A stretch of DNA of 64,000 nt, from the NCBI RefSeq assembly GCF_000835495.1, contig NW_015622545.1, positions 744,001 through 808,000 on the forward strand, in the 5' to 3' direction. A program made the position numbers and the translations under genes. The notes beneath the pieces were generated by a model. The model was not told the origin of the DNA, searched no databases, and saw nothing but the letters and a program-made list of their open reading frames with translations. Position 1 is the stretch's first letter. The number at the start of each line of letters is the position of its first letter. This stretch comes from Cladophialophora immunda (lineage: Eukaryota > Ascomycota > Eurotiomycetes > Chaetothyriales > Herpotrichiellaceae). Below are positions 18,893 to 29,935 of this stretch, one piece after another.

Positions 18893-21598
18893 TTCAATCA
18901 GCGCGTTCGGATCCTGCGGATTGACAACGACACTGCCCTAGGGTAAACCTTTGATAACTTTGCGCGCCAGATAGGCCTTAAGGTTGAATTTAGTGCTCCT
19001 CACACTTAGGCACAAAATGGGCATGCAGAACGCGTAGGTAGAACGCTCACGACGAAGGCTCGCGCCATGAGAATAGGTGCAAATTTACCCCATTCATTGT
19101 GGCCAGAACTCGTGAAAACGGCAGGATACTTGATGAATCGAACGCCTGTGATGCAACTAAACGGACGGACGCCTTTTGAGGCTCTCACAGGCCGCAAACT
19201 AAGCGTTAATCACCTCAGAATCGTTAGTTGTAAAGCGTTCTGTCTGAGAAAGAAGATGGACAGGAAGATGAAGTTGGACGCGAGGTCCCTGATCGGCTAC
19301 CTAGTTGGCTATGACTCTCGGAACATCTATTGAATCTGGCATCCGGCCGGAAGAACTATTATCCGGACTAGAGACGTCATATTCGACGAAGGCCAGCGGT
19401 TCAATCCGTAGGAACAGGACCAACTTGCGTAACTCTCAACCCTTGAAACTGTCACAGAAACGATCGATTTAAGTGCCGATAACGATATAGAGGATGCCGG
19501 CGATGCTACAGATGACAGCGTCGACGGGAATAACTCAGAAAATGACCCTGAGACAATCACAATTAGGCCTCGTTCTATAGGCGACCAGGCCGATCGCATA
19601 AGGCGAAAGCGCAGGCGCATAACACCACCGCTACCAACGCCAGGAACGACGCCAGATTTGGCCTCGACACTAGAACAGACCTCGCCGCTACCATCTGGGG
19701 GGGTGGAAACGCCGTCTATAACCTCAGAACAAGTGTCTACAGGTACGGAACCTAATCGGACAAGGGATAATCGAGTTGCAAGCCGTGCCCAGGAGATATC
19801 TGCCGACTACTCCCAGGACAACATCCTACCTGAGGGCTCTAGGCGCTAACGTAAACGCAAGTTCGCTCAGTTTATCCTAGGTAATGTCGAGGATGAAACG
19901 CCTTCATTGAATGGCTATCATTTCGCGTTCTCTGTGGCAGTCGCAGACGGACAATTAGTTGATCGATCGCCAACTATTGCTGCCACCTAAATAAATGGCC
20001 TACGCCTGCATCAAGACAATCTACCTCCTGAACCAAAGCATTGGAGAGATCTCAAAAGGCACCCATTCAGATAGCAGTTTGAGGCAGCCGCACAAGAGGA
20101 ATTCGACCAATTAAAGCGTAGAGGGACCTTTAAAGAAGTCGATTTAAACGAGACTACTAAAAGACCATTGCCATTACTATAGGTCTTTAAGTATAAGTTC
20201 GACACAGATGGGTTCCTAGATAAGTTCAAGGCGCGCATCTGCGTTCGCGGCGATCTATAGACCACTGAGCGGGATAATTATGCGGCCACCTTGACGATTA
20301 AGGTGTTCAGGGCATTAATAGCCCTAGCCGCGGCGTTCGACCTAGAGATCCTGCAGCTGGACGCAGTCAACGCGTTCCTAAACAGCGCTATAGACGAAGA
20401 CGTCACAGTGGAATGGCCATAAGGTTTCCACCAAACAGACAAAATCCTGCTACTCCTGAAGGCGCTTTACGGCCTAAAATAGGTACCTCTCCTGTGGCAT
20501 GATTACCTCGTCAGAGTGTTGAAGGAACTAGGTCTTCAATAATTGCCTAGCATTAACTGTGTTCTCACAAACGACGAGATGATCCTGTTCTTTTACGTAG
20601 ACGACATCATCATTTTATACAGAATAGAGGTCGCTAAAGACGTCGAACGGCTAGTCAATCGACTTAAGGAACGTTTGGACCTTCGAGTGATCGATAAAGC
20701 TAATTGGTTCCTGGGGATCCGAATCATCAGGGATAGGCCAAATCGACTACTATGGCTGTGCCAGGACTCCTATATTGATAAACTGGTAGCACGATTCGAG
20801 ATATAGGTAAACACGCGAGTCCTGGCGACTACGCCGTTACCGATTGACCTGCCGCAGATCTTTGACGGAAAGGCCTCAAGTACAGAGATATTTGCGTTCC
20901 AATAACGAGTGGGATCGCTCAACTTTGCGGCTGTGACCACCAGGCCAGATATTGCAAAGGCCTGTTCATTACTAGCATAACACCTCAGAAATCCAGGGCC
21001 AGAACATCTTAGGGCTGCTAATCGAGTGATTGGTTATCTAGTCGCCACTAAGTACTGCGGTATCTAGTACAATGGCATCGTCAATCAGGACGATCCTGAT
21101 ATTAACACCTACCCAATGGAATGTTACTCTGACGCGGCATTTGCTGACAATCTAGACAGGAAAAGCTCAGACGGATACCTCTTTCAGCTTTACGGAGGAC
21201 CTATCGATTAGAAGGCCTCAAAGCAATCGACAGTTACCACCTTAAGTACAGAGGCAGAACTGTTGGCACTGTCGCGAACGGTAAAGGAACTGATCGCCTG
21301 GTAACGGTTCTATAGACAGATCAGATTCGCAACTAACAGCCGCCTGTGCATCCTCTCAGACAACATACAGACCATTCGACTACTCACAGTAAATGGGCCA
21401 TTGATCAACACTAAGCTTAAACACATCGATATACACCAACACTGGCTGCGTTAGGAAGTCCAAAACGGCTCGATTGAGATCGAATGGGTGTCGACAGACG
21501 GCATGAAGGCAGATGGGTTTACAAAGGCCTTGTCTAGGCAGAAGTTCGATCGGTTTATCAGGCAACTCAATCTGGTTGATATACAGCCATTCCTGTGA
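18893..21598 (+). pseudogene. Copia integrase-RT-RNase H region with 20 further stops
   Basis: One continuous frame from 18893 to TGA 21596-21598. Recognisable parts are NGHAERVGR (integrase), WPELVKTAGYLMNRTP, LQLDAVNAFLN and FFYVDDII (reverse transcriptase), LNFAAVTTRPDIA, KASKQSTVTTLSTEAEL and the terminal ADGFTKAL (RNase H). After 18890, stops lie at 18944, 19007, 19331, 19409, 19430, 19847, 19988, 20072, 20180, 20258, 20420, 20480, 20540, 20804, 20903, 20978, 21065, 21209, 21302 and 21452. Nearly all occupy positions where Gln, or Trp at 20180 and 21209, is expected; 19331 may be Arg. All fit single C-to-T or G-to-A changes. No frameshift is present. By standard code the element cannot make its own polymerase. 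Confidence 0.9.
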
Positions 21599-21618
21599 TC
21601 TATAGCGATCACTGCAAT

Positions 21619-21631
21619 GGCTGGGGGGGTG
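21619..21631 (+). other. Polypurine tract
   Basis: The G-rich ggctgggggggtg immediately before the 3' LTR is in the position of the plus-strand primer. It has two pyrimidine interruptions. Confidence 0.55.
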
Positions 21632-21839
21632 TGTTGCGCTTGAGACAGTTGCCGTTTTACGTGCGCTTCAGGCGTTACCTAATTGCGCCTAGTGCCAGGA
21701 GGTCTTGCGGCGTGGCAGGACTCAGGGGAGGTCTTCCTGGTACCTAGCATTTTGTATATAGACGTTCAGACCTTGCCTGAGGACAGGCACAGGTAGACAG
21801 ACCAATCCATGACCTGTTCACGATTCTGCTAGTTCAACA
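21632..21839 (+). repeat. 3' LTR of the copia element
   Basis: 208 bp, apparently identical to the 5' LTR. On the minus strand it supplies the artificial last codons and stop (21818) of the truncated paralog B. Confidence 0.97.
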
Positions 21840-22744
21840 GTTCGGAACACATCCCAATCTGGCGAAATCTGTGCGCCCACCGGAGCGACTGACAGAAACT
21901 GGCCGATTTGAATCTTAGGTGAGGCGGCGGTCTCTGGGACGATGACCTCTCGTTCACCAACGAGCTCTATCTCTTGTGTTTGCGAGTTCAACCTCCAGAC
22001 TTCCCAGAAGATCTCCTTAATTTGTCCTGCCCAACGATCACCTTGATAGGATACGGGGCCATATTCTCCTTCCATCACAAAGTCGGAGCGAGATATATCC
22101 TGACGACTCTTTAGGCCTCGGGCCTCGAATTCCTCATCGGAAATGTCAGCTAAAGGGCAATGGTGTGCTGGCTCCTCGGTGATTTGCATCAAGACCCCGA
22201 AGGCGACCTCGTGCTCTCTTCCTGTCAGCCACGATCGTACGTCTTTGAGGAGATCATCGTAAGTTTCAGTGAATCCAACTTCAAGAACCCATTTGAGCTT
22301 GTCATCTCCGTCAATTTCTTCGTAAATTGAAAGATCTGCCTGTTTACTCTCCCTATCTGCTTCGCCATGGAGAAGCGTGACAGTTGGGCCGCCTTGGACA
22401 ACGTCGACGTCTAAGGAGGGGATCGCGGACCGAATGACCTGAGCCAGGAAGTTGATTGGCCTTTGATGGACTTCAGTTAGGAGGTATCGAATAACGAGTA
22501 CAGACGATGAGGTGTGGTATGAGAATTTGCAGGAGGAGAATGGACCGTGGTCTTCATTGTCGAAAATATGCAGATCTTTCTGTAGCTTGTGCCAGTCTGC
22601 CTCTGAGATTTTGCATCGGAATACCTGTCCGAAGTCCCCGGGGGCGACAGTCTTGCGGCCCTCGCGCCACCGTTTGAAATCTTCGAGGCATGCCTTGACT
22701 CGGTCGTACGGCCGCTCCTCGGCTGGGTTTGGTAGGTTCTGCAT
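21840..22744 (-). pseudogene. Paralog B, 5' part (about 302 codons), truncated by copia
   Basis: ATG at 22744. It is clearly homologous to paralog A along its length: same MQNLP start, ADLSIYEE then LKWVLEVGFTETYDDLL, and FVMEGEYGPVSYQGDRW with FWEVWRL. The possible PD-(D/E)XK-like core is shared, with the same Glu-x-Gly. The coding sequence meets the 3' LTR at 21839; translation would run six codons into the LTR and stop at 21818. About 46 C-terminal codons are on the other side of the element at 16486-16624. The product may be a slightly shortened but otherwise complete protein, so loss of function is not certain. Confidence 0.85.
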
Positions 22745-23492
22745 CTTTTTGGATTTCAATAGGATCTTCTACCTCGGCGTAGGACTGGTCTGAGAGAGGT
22801 CGGTTCGAGTAGTGATGGACGTACCACCAGAAGTTCCTGGGGACGAGAATAGTGAGCGCGGGAGCTTTAGAGACGAGGAAAGGGAGTCCGATTCGCTACT
22901 AGAGTCGGAGTAAGCTATCGTGGGAGGAAGAGATGTAGGACTTTAAATAGATGTATTAGGAACAAAAGACTCTCTGGAATGGGGGTTGGGAGATTTGAGA
23001 ATAAAGACTGGAATGCCGCAACCGGGCAACACTAGTTGGAATGTGCCGCACCCGGTACTCAACTGGTGCTTTTATCCCACGCGGGGTGCGCCACCTAGAT
23101 ATTTCCGTTTCCAAGACCCGAGCATATGCCGCCATTTGACCTGAACCAAATAGCTCTGGTGAGCTCTGTAGGCTGTGCGATCCTGAGGGTTGGTTGGCTC
23201 GGCGAGCCCCGGGGAGGCGGGGGGCATGAGCAGCAATGAGCACTGCCGTGAACCTGTGGACTTGTAGGCACACACGCGCGCCCGCGCGCACAAATGGGTT
23301 CGCGAGGTTCCCAGTTTTTCCAAGTTTTCAACACGCCTCAGATTTGGGGGAAGGGGGACAGGAGCAGTTCCGGGCTCCCAGCCGGGTGATTGTAGTTGTA
23401 CGGGCATAGACCACCCAAACGCATGAATTTTTCTAACCGAACCGTCTCTCTCTCTCTATATATATATACATATATACACACATACATACATT
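22745..23492. other. Duplicated 5' flank of paralog B and spacer
   Basis: 22760-23062 is the inverted counterpart of the paralog A promoter, with one copy of the ccattccag-type unit. 23102-23254 repeats a segment found at 16021-16076. A CT/TA/CA microsatellite lies at 23445-23490, just beyond the stop of the hydrolase gene. No gene is called. Confidence 0.5.
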
Positions 23493-24440
23493 TCACGCCA
23501 ACTCGCTCAAAAACTGGATGATGGCATCCGCCAGCTGCTCCAACCCGGGCTCTTCCAAGGGGTAGTGGCCGGCGTTGGCCAGCATCACCGTGCGGACCGG
23601 GACCTTGGTGATGCGGGGCAGGAACAACTCGCTCAGATGCAGCGGCGTCCAGGCGTCGGCGGCCGGCTGGGTCAGCAGGACGGGGCAGACGTCGAAGTCC
23701 TCGGGCTCCACGGCGGGCCGGTAGGACGAGTAGGTGGCCAGGAAGCGCATCGACTTCCACGAGCCGGCGGACGAGGGGTCGGCCAGCATGACCTTGAGCG
23801 CGTGGGGGTCGTTGGCCAGCGCCGACATCTTGCTCGCCAGCCACATGGGCACCGAGAGGTCCTTGGTGAGCGCGTTGTCGCAGAGGCGGGTCATCGGGAG
23901 GCCGACGCGGCTCATGAACCAGTTGCGCGCCGTCTCGTCGGCGACCTGCTGGACGCGCTGGTCGAGGAAGGTCATGCCCACGATGCCGCGGACCTTCTGG
24001 TTGAGCGCCGCGGCGTGGTACGTCAGCATGCCGCCGGCGGAGAGGCCGTAGAGCACGATCGGGCGGGGGTCGTGCTCCAGCTCAAAGTCGATGAAGTCGC
24101 TGGCGATCGCGACCCAGTCGTCGTACGAGTAGGTGACGCCCCGGGCGACTTGGGTGCGCCCGTAGCCCGGCATGTCGAGCGCGACGAGCTCGAAGCCGGC
24201 CTTGTGCAAGGGGACGCCGAGGATCATGGACATTTGGCGCCCGTTGGTGCCGACGCCGTGGTGCATGATCAGGCGGATTTTGGCGGCCGGGTTCCTCCAG
24301 CGGTCGAGGTGGATGGTGTGCCCGCGGTTCTCCCACCACTCTTCAACCGGATGGTGTTCATCGGTGAAGTGCAGGCGCTGCGGGAGGAATTGCTCGAGGT
24401 CTTTCCACGCGCGTTGGGACTCGTAGGTTGGAGGCGACAT
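23493..24440 (-). CDS. Alpha/beta hydrolase
   Basis: Single exon, 315 residues from ATG 24440 (MSPPTYESQ). IMHHGVGTNGRQ is the HG oxyanion-hole region. LYGLSAGGML is the nucleophile elbow with Ser in G-x-S-x-G. The likely acid is Asp in QPAADAWTP, and the catalytic His is in LANAGHYPLEE near the C-terminus. The complete triad and length fit soluble esterase or epoxide-hydrolase-like members. No secretion signal is visible, so a cytosolic role is likely. The substrate is unknown. The 302-residue plus-strand frame over it is a GC-driven antisense shadow. Confidence 0.9.
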   Translation of the reverse strand: MSPPTYESQRAWKDLEQFLPQRLHFTDEHHPVEEWWENRGHTIHLDRWRNPAAKIRLIMHHGVGTNGRQMSMILGVPLHKAGFELVALDMPGYGRTQVARGVTYSYDDWVAIASDFIDFELEHDPRPIVLYGLSAGGMLTYHAAALNQKVRGIVGMTFLDQRVQQVADETARNWFMSRVGLPMTRLCDNALTKDLSVPMWLASKMSALANDPHALKVMLADPSSAGSWKSMRFLATYSSYRPAVEPEDFDVCPVLLTQPAADAWTPLHLSELFLPRITKVPVRTVMLANAGHYPLEEPGLEQLADAIIQFLSELA

Positions 24441-25959
24441 GGTCACGATGGCGATGGTGGTACGGGTAGATAGATGGTGATTGTTGCTGTAGGATGAGGG
24501 TGCGAAGGTGTGAGAGTGATGAAGGGCTTACCTGTGTTTAATGTGTGTTGTATATATATGTATATATCTGTGTATGTAATCGATACTCAATGTCGACGTG
24601 TGGCAGCGCCGGAGAGACTCCAGCGCCGCAGACCGGGTTCGATTCGGACGTAGCAACCCCAAGACATGTTGATACGTTGCTCCGAGCCTCCGACCACCCT
24701 ATCTGGACAACGCTGTGCCGGATGTGGTGAGTGTTCTCTTTTCGTGTAGCTTCGCGCGCGATTTACGAGGGACCTATTTGTATGAAGTCATGTTCTCCGC
24801 GGGAAAAACGAGTGGTGAGCGGCACGGAGAGATCTATCCGTCACTTATACCTATCTGGGTTACTACCACCAACGCTAACTAAACGCCAACCCCAATGCAG
24901 GCTTTGTAAAAGAAAAGGACTCAGCCATGCATGGATACTAGCTCCGACCCGGCTGCCTCGCTTGGAACACGTCATCTTGCTTCCATTCTCCATGCGGCAA
25001 GAAGCAATACTCGATCCGGCATCAACGACACTCTAATCATTGCGCTATTGCCTTGATTGTTGTAAAAGGAAAGGTGTACATCTCGCTCGAGTGGCCGTGG
25101 TGGTGGCACTCGCACATCAACAAGCCTATGCATAATGATTCGTGATTCTGGCTGTTTAAGGACTTTTGTACCTGAGGAAGGCTACAGGTTGCATGCATGA
25201 CTCTAGCAAATCAATCATAGAACTGGAGCTTCAAGCCCCGGTTCCCCTTTCCTTGGGCACTGACACACGCGACCGCCACGTCCTGTGCTGAGTAGAACAT
25301 CCATGTCGACTCCCGCTGCTGGTTGTTCGGGCCTCTGGACTCGGAATTATCTCAAACATCAAAACGTCCCCTTCAAGTGGTGCGCTCTCCTCTCCCAATC
25401 CTCTCACGCGCTCCAATTCCGGTGTTGTCATGGACCCGGAGACGCAGAAGCTTCGGGGCGCCCACGGAGAATTGAGTAATGTCATTGACGTCGCAAACAT
25501 CCTCCATGCGGTTTCCAATCATCCTCGCTCTCCGAGACAAAGACATCGATGAGTTCCACATCGAGCTGGCGCAAGATCCAAATTGATCGACGGGCACACA
25601 CGGCCTGCACATCGCTAGCTCTCTTCCACAGAAAGAAGATGCGTCTTGGTTGCTTGGTGCTGGATGTTCGTTTGTTGGCAGTACTCTGTGGCGGAGGTCG
25701 AAGGGGAGTGGGTGAGCGATGGACACTTTTCCTTCTCCGCAACGGGTTGGTCAAGGCTTCAACGTTCGGTATAGAGCTCTAAATGAGGGCTCAATTCAGG
25801 GCTGATTGCAGGCTTCAGTCCTGGGTTAGAACTCCAACAGTCCCCGCCCTTTATACTAGAAGCAGCGAACTCGATGGGGGAATCCGATCACCTGCTACTG
25901 GCTCTTCGCGCAGCAGAGTCGCTGTGAAGCTCGCTTGACGTCCCGGTGTCGGGTCAGCG
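24441..25959. other. Intergenic, nothing recognised
   Basis: Only short frames without motif or convincing splice structure. Part of 25285-25730 is open on both strands, but neither translation looks like a protein I know. Confidence 0.4.
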
Positions 25960-26661
25960 TCAACGCATAAGGCATCCACGCCGTTCGACACCGCTGTTGA
26001 CCACATCCTCACTCATTTCGTTCCCGGTTCTGTAATGTGGCTCGCAATCTTCGTCCTTGTATCTCTCAAAGATGGAGCAAGTCCATGACGGACATGGACC
26101 TCTTTGGGCATCGGCTTTTTCCCTTTGATCGTTCACGGCCAAACGTACCAGCGGCCCGACTGTGAAGACTTGCGGACGTCGCCGGCAACCTGAGACGGAA
26201 TTCCCATCTCTCTGCGAATATGTCGAATGATTTTGTGTGGTCCTTTTGGAGCGATGCCAACATCCTAGAGCACGCTGTCCTCGGTTGCCCTCGTAGACCC
26301 AATATGACATCGATTCCCACGCCAAGATCTCCCGAGCAAGGACGCCCAGAGGTATACCAAAGGGGCCTGGACAAGAGATGGCAGTGTGGTACACGTAGCA
26401 AGTAGTCCTCATGGTCACTCACCCACAGAGAAGGAGCGCAACGCCAGGGCTTGCATTGGCGACCAGCTCCACGCTATTATCTATGCTTCTTTCCAGAATC
26501 TCGTTGTCTTGACAGCCGCAGATCTCTTCTGGGAAACGCTTTCGTGGAGAGTTCGTAGGCCGATCGGAGACGTGGTAAGAAGGGGATGCATTCGGTAGGG
26601 AGTCGAGGCATTCCGTAGGGTAATTGGGAAGCAGAGTTCGTGGGTGCATAGAAGAAGCCAT
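25960..26661 (-). CDS. Possible two-exon unknown gene
   Basis: ATG at 26661 (MASSMHPRT) runs about 80 codons to a GTGAGT donor near 26421. A matching acceptor (ttgtccag) is near 26367, after which a frame continues to 25960. The joined reading passes through GVALLLCG and GPFGIPLGVLARE. It is an open structure with plausible splice sites, but I know no homolog and composition gives little support. Confidence 0.25.
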
Positions 26662-26710
26662 GACGCCGCCCGGGGATCAGCGCGTGGAGAATGTATAGGC
26701 CAAACTGGAA

Positions 26711-26935
26711 AGAGTCTCAGTATCGGCGAGGATGCTCGTGATATTAGAAACCCACCGTCGTCGTGTCACAGCAGCCTGCGAGAGAGGCTGCAAGAGAGAC
26801 TGCAAGAGAGGCTGCGAAGCGTTCACTATCTATGAAGAGTCAGTATCGACGATGATGCTCGTGATGTTCGGGGCTCTACCGTCTCGTGTCACAGCAGACT
26901 GGAAGAGGCCGCTGCTCCTGCAAAGCGTTCACTAT
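26711..26935. repeat. Diverged tandem duplication, unit about 100-120 bp
   Basis: Two units (26711-26830, 26836-26935) share the order agtatcg-cga, gatgctcgtgat, tcgtgtcacagcag and gcgttcactatc. The first also has an internal 14-bp triplication of gagaggctgcaa type. Confidence 0.7.
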
Positions 26936-27920
26936 CCCGTCAATGTGCTGCCGAAGCCCGCGGTAGCCGGTAACTGTAGTCACAACAGCTCATTCTTGGG
27001 GAGTATCTTGCCATCTCTCCCAAAATGTCTCTCCACCCTGATCCGAGAACTCCAGCTTGTCAACCCGCCTGCTTCGCCTGCACCGCACCCAAGCGGTATG
27101 TATCTCGACCATGTCCACCACCCACGCAGGTTGGTGAACCGATCTGCCCTCTTGGATCTGCGACATTGCGGTGGCAAGCGGTGGTTCAACCGGTGTGGGA
27201 TTCTTCGAGGCTGGAGAGGGGAGGAATCAGGGGTATGTAGTCGTGATGTCGGCCGCAGGAACGGGTCGGGCGCTGAGGGGGGAGGCAGTCGGCGTCGAGC
27301 ACCGTGCTTGAGAAGCGTGTTAGGCTGAGAGTGGTGACCATTGAGGGGAGAACGGAGAGAACGTGCAGGGTGCCAATGGCCGATGTGCAGCGTCGTGTTC
27401 AGCCATACGATGCTGGCGTTGACGGCGGACGTGAGCTGCTCGGAGCGTGGAAAGTGAGGGAACGGAACTCTTTCCATCTTCGGACGCTTCGTCGCTCGAC
27501 TTGCCCCAAATTGCGAGGAGGAATGTGCCTCGCGCTACTTGCCTAGAAGTAGCAATTCTCGCATTGAGTCTCCGAGTGATATCACCGCTTCGCTCAACTT
27601 GCCTTTTTACTCCTTCGTACTTTCTCCCGCACTTGGGTCACCACCCCGCTCAATGATTTACCTCTTCCCTCTTCCGGTAGTTTGCTTATACTACGTCACC
27701 GCGAGGCTGTATCATCCTCGTCCTACGTCGCCGCCGCGCTCAATCTCCCTCCTATAACATTCAGGACCGACTGCCTCTGTACAAAAACCTCTGAGGCCGT
27801 GTATCACCACAGTCCCTGGGAGATCGTGACAACGGTACCCCCGTGGCGGAGCATGTCGTGACACGTTGGACCTGGAGACGGACTCGGCGACTCATTGTGT
27901 TACTTGGCTCTGCAACGCAG

Positions 27921-27961
27921 GCCTTGCCTGCCTTGCCTTGCCTTGTCTTGCCTTGCCTTGC
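27921..27961. repeat. CCTTG pentanucleotide repeat
   Basis: gccttgcctgccttgccttg and onward, an imperfect (CCTTG)n tract of about 40 bp. Confidence 0.85.
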
Positions 27962-29039
27962 ATTTCCTTACACAACCTCCATCTGTCGAATGTGTGGGTG
28001 TGACACGAACTCCGATCCTCTGCTCTGCCGTGGAACGTTACTCAGCCGTACCCCAGATCTGCTGCGGCGTCCTCAATTTCCCATTTCCGTTGTTTTCTAT
28101 TACGCTTTTGCTGCGACAACGGCGTTGAGGCTTGGGTGTTCTAACTCTCTAGTAGTTGCCGAGCGGGACGCGAAACCTTGGAGCGTTCAACAACCGTGAC
28201 CGATCCCGCCCACGGTCGACTCCGAGTTTCGATCCAGATGGGATAATGCTTTGGCTAGATTGGGTTTCACTGGCGGTCCGAGTCTCTTGAGGACTGGTTG
28301 GCATAGCATAGCGGAGATGCACGAGATACAGCGGGAATTTGTCATCGTCATACGCTCGGCCCTGCTAACTAGTTATTCTTCGCCGTTTCCCTGCTTGTCT
28401 ACCAACACCGAATTTAACGATGTGTAGGGCGAACGATGAACAGAAGTGCAAACCGCTTCGGCGGATCGAGCTGCAGACCTCAACACGCATAGATCTACGG
28501 CCCATGCAAATGCAAGCAAAGGCCTTCAATGTCAGGGCCCGGTTCGCACCCATCTTTCACAAAGGGAAGGGAATTGATAAGCAAGGCATGTGCTTCCAGA
28601 GTCCCGACAACCCTCGCACTATCTGCGAGTTCTCGTTGAACAGTCAGTCTTCCTACGCCATTTGCGGCCGGGGGAATGATCGAATCTCCTGCCTCTCCAA
28701 AGCCTAACAGAGACCACAGACGCAAGAGACCCCTATTCTTTCCCTTGTAGAGCCGAACCATCAGAAAGGCATCTCTCCCCAGGTGGGAACTTTACACTGC
28801 CGCTTGATCTGCCCTGGCCAGCTGACGGTTGTTCAAAGCGAGTGTGTTTTCAGTGTGTTTTCACGGCTGCTTCTTCTAGCACACGAAAATACGTCTCCCT
28901 TGGGCTCTATCTCCAGAGACTAGGGGGTCATCTCCCACGAATTCACGGTGACTGCGTGGCAACTCGCAAGCCGGCAGGCAACTCGGAAGGCATCCAGGAA
29001 GACATGCAGATATGCAGCATCTCCGAACAACGAATATGT

Positions 29040-29390
29040 CAGTGTTGCCAGGATTGTAGTCACTAGTCAGACTGTGGTCATTCGTTATCCGCAAACGGAG
29101 AGCTCTGATTGGTGGAACTAGATTGATCCCATGACCTGATATAGACCCTTGACCAATCCAGGGTTTCAGGCGCTGCAATGCCTCTAAAGACTTCGCTAAA
29201 AGACGATTACGATCGGCTGTTATCGTCCTCTTTGACTGGCTAAAGATCCTCGCAAGTTCTGTGGATATTACAACCATTGATAGAGTGTCAAAGGCCTGCT
29301 ACTGGCGAAGGGTAAGGAAGTCGCAAGTAGACCACTATTGGAACGGGCTTTGTGAGCAAAATTGTGGGCCCAGGCACGGGGTTGCAGAAC
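29040..29390 (+). mobile_element. hAT-type MITE, 3'-decayed copy (copy 3)
   Basis: Starts at the family terminus cagtgttgccagg and contains ctctgattggtggaacta. The right half still matches the copy at 43287 in pieces (ttctgtggatat, gagtgtcaaa, tgtgggcccaggcacg). The right terminus is lost. Confidence 0.75.
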
Positions 29391-29935
29391 GGCGGTATGC
29401 AAAGAGGGCTAGAAGGAGGTACCTGGGGAGGGAGGTCATTGAGGGATATCATCCAGCAAGGCGAGTAGGTGCGTGGGCGAGAAGTGGTCAGCCTTCGATT
29501 GGGGATTTATTGGCTCGTTCTACGCAGAGAGCAGTGCGGGGAAGAATTGCAGAGGAAGTGGCGGAGAGAGAGAGAGAGAGTGCACGGTGGGATATTCACC
29601 GGACCAGCCTCATGGCACTTCATGGGGCACTTCATGGATTGCCTGGGGTGAAAAAGATGACACAGCAAAAGAGCGGCGACGATGAGGGTCATAATATTCG
29701 TGAGCGACCGTTATATAAGCGAGTGGCAAAAGTACAAAAGTCCATCTCTTTCGATCTCAAGCAGTCTGTCAGTCAGTCATCCGTGGCAGCGAGGTTCATC
29801 ACAATCATCATCCTGTGTTCCCTGATTTTCGTATCATACTATTGATCCCAGGCATTCCCAAACCATACACCCTGCTAGGCCCGTGCTAATCGTTTTCCAT
29901 CGTTTTTCCATCGTAAATGCGCGTTGTTTTGTGAT

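Larger units (their letters stand above)
16630..21839 (+). mobile_element. Complete Ty1/copia LTR retrotransposon
   Basis: 5210 bp bounded by two 208-bp LTRs that start TGTTG and end CAACA, flanked by a 5-bp duplication. Order of coding parts is gag with a zinc knuckle, aspartic protease, integrase, reverse transcriptase and RNase H, which is the copia order. The LTRs appear identical by eye, implying a recent insertion. It interrupts paralog B. The gag-protease half is clean, but the rest of pol carries 21 in-frame stop codons without any frameshift. Confidence 0.97.

Noticed and set aside
6005..24440. Named secondary-metabolite cluster
   Set aside because: No PKS, NRPS, terpene cyclase or DMATS is in the window, so a product cannot be inferred.
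23565..24473. 302-residue plus-strand frame
   Set aside because: Antisense shadow of the alpha/beta hydrolase, with low-complexity Gly/Val/Arg content and no motif.
24625..24655. ggttcgattc as a tRNA T-loop
   Set aside because: Flanking bases do not form a T-stem or an acceptor stem; no tRNA can be folded.
27025..27240. N-terminus resembling a Zn2Cys6 cluster (ACFACTAPKR)
   Set aside because: Only the first Cys pair and basic patch are present; I could not find the other cysteines in any spliced continuation.
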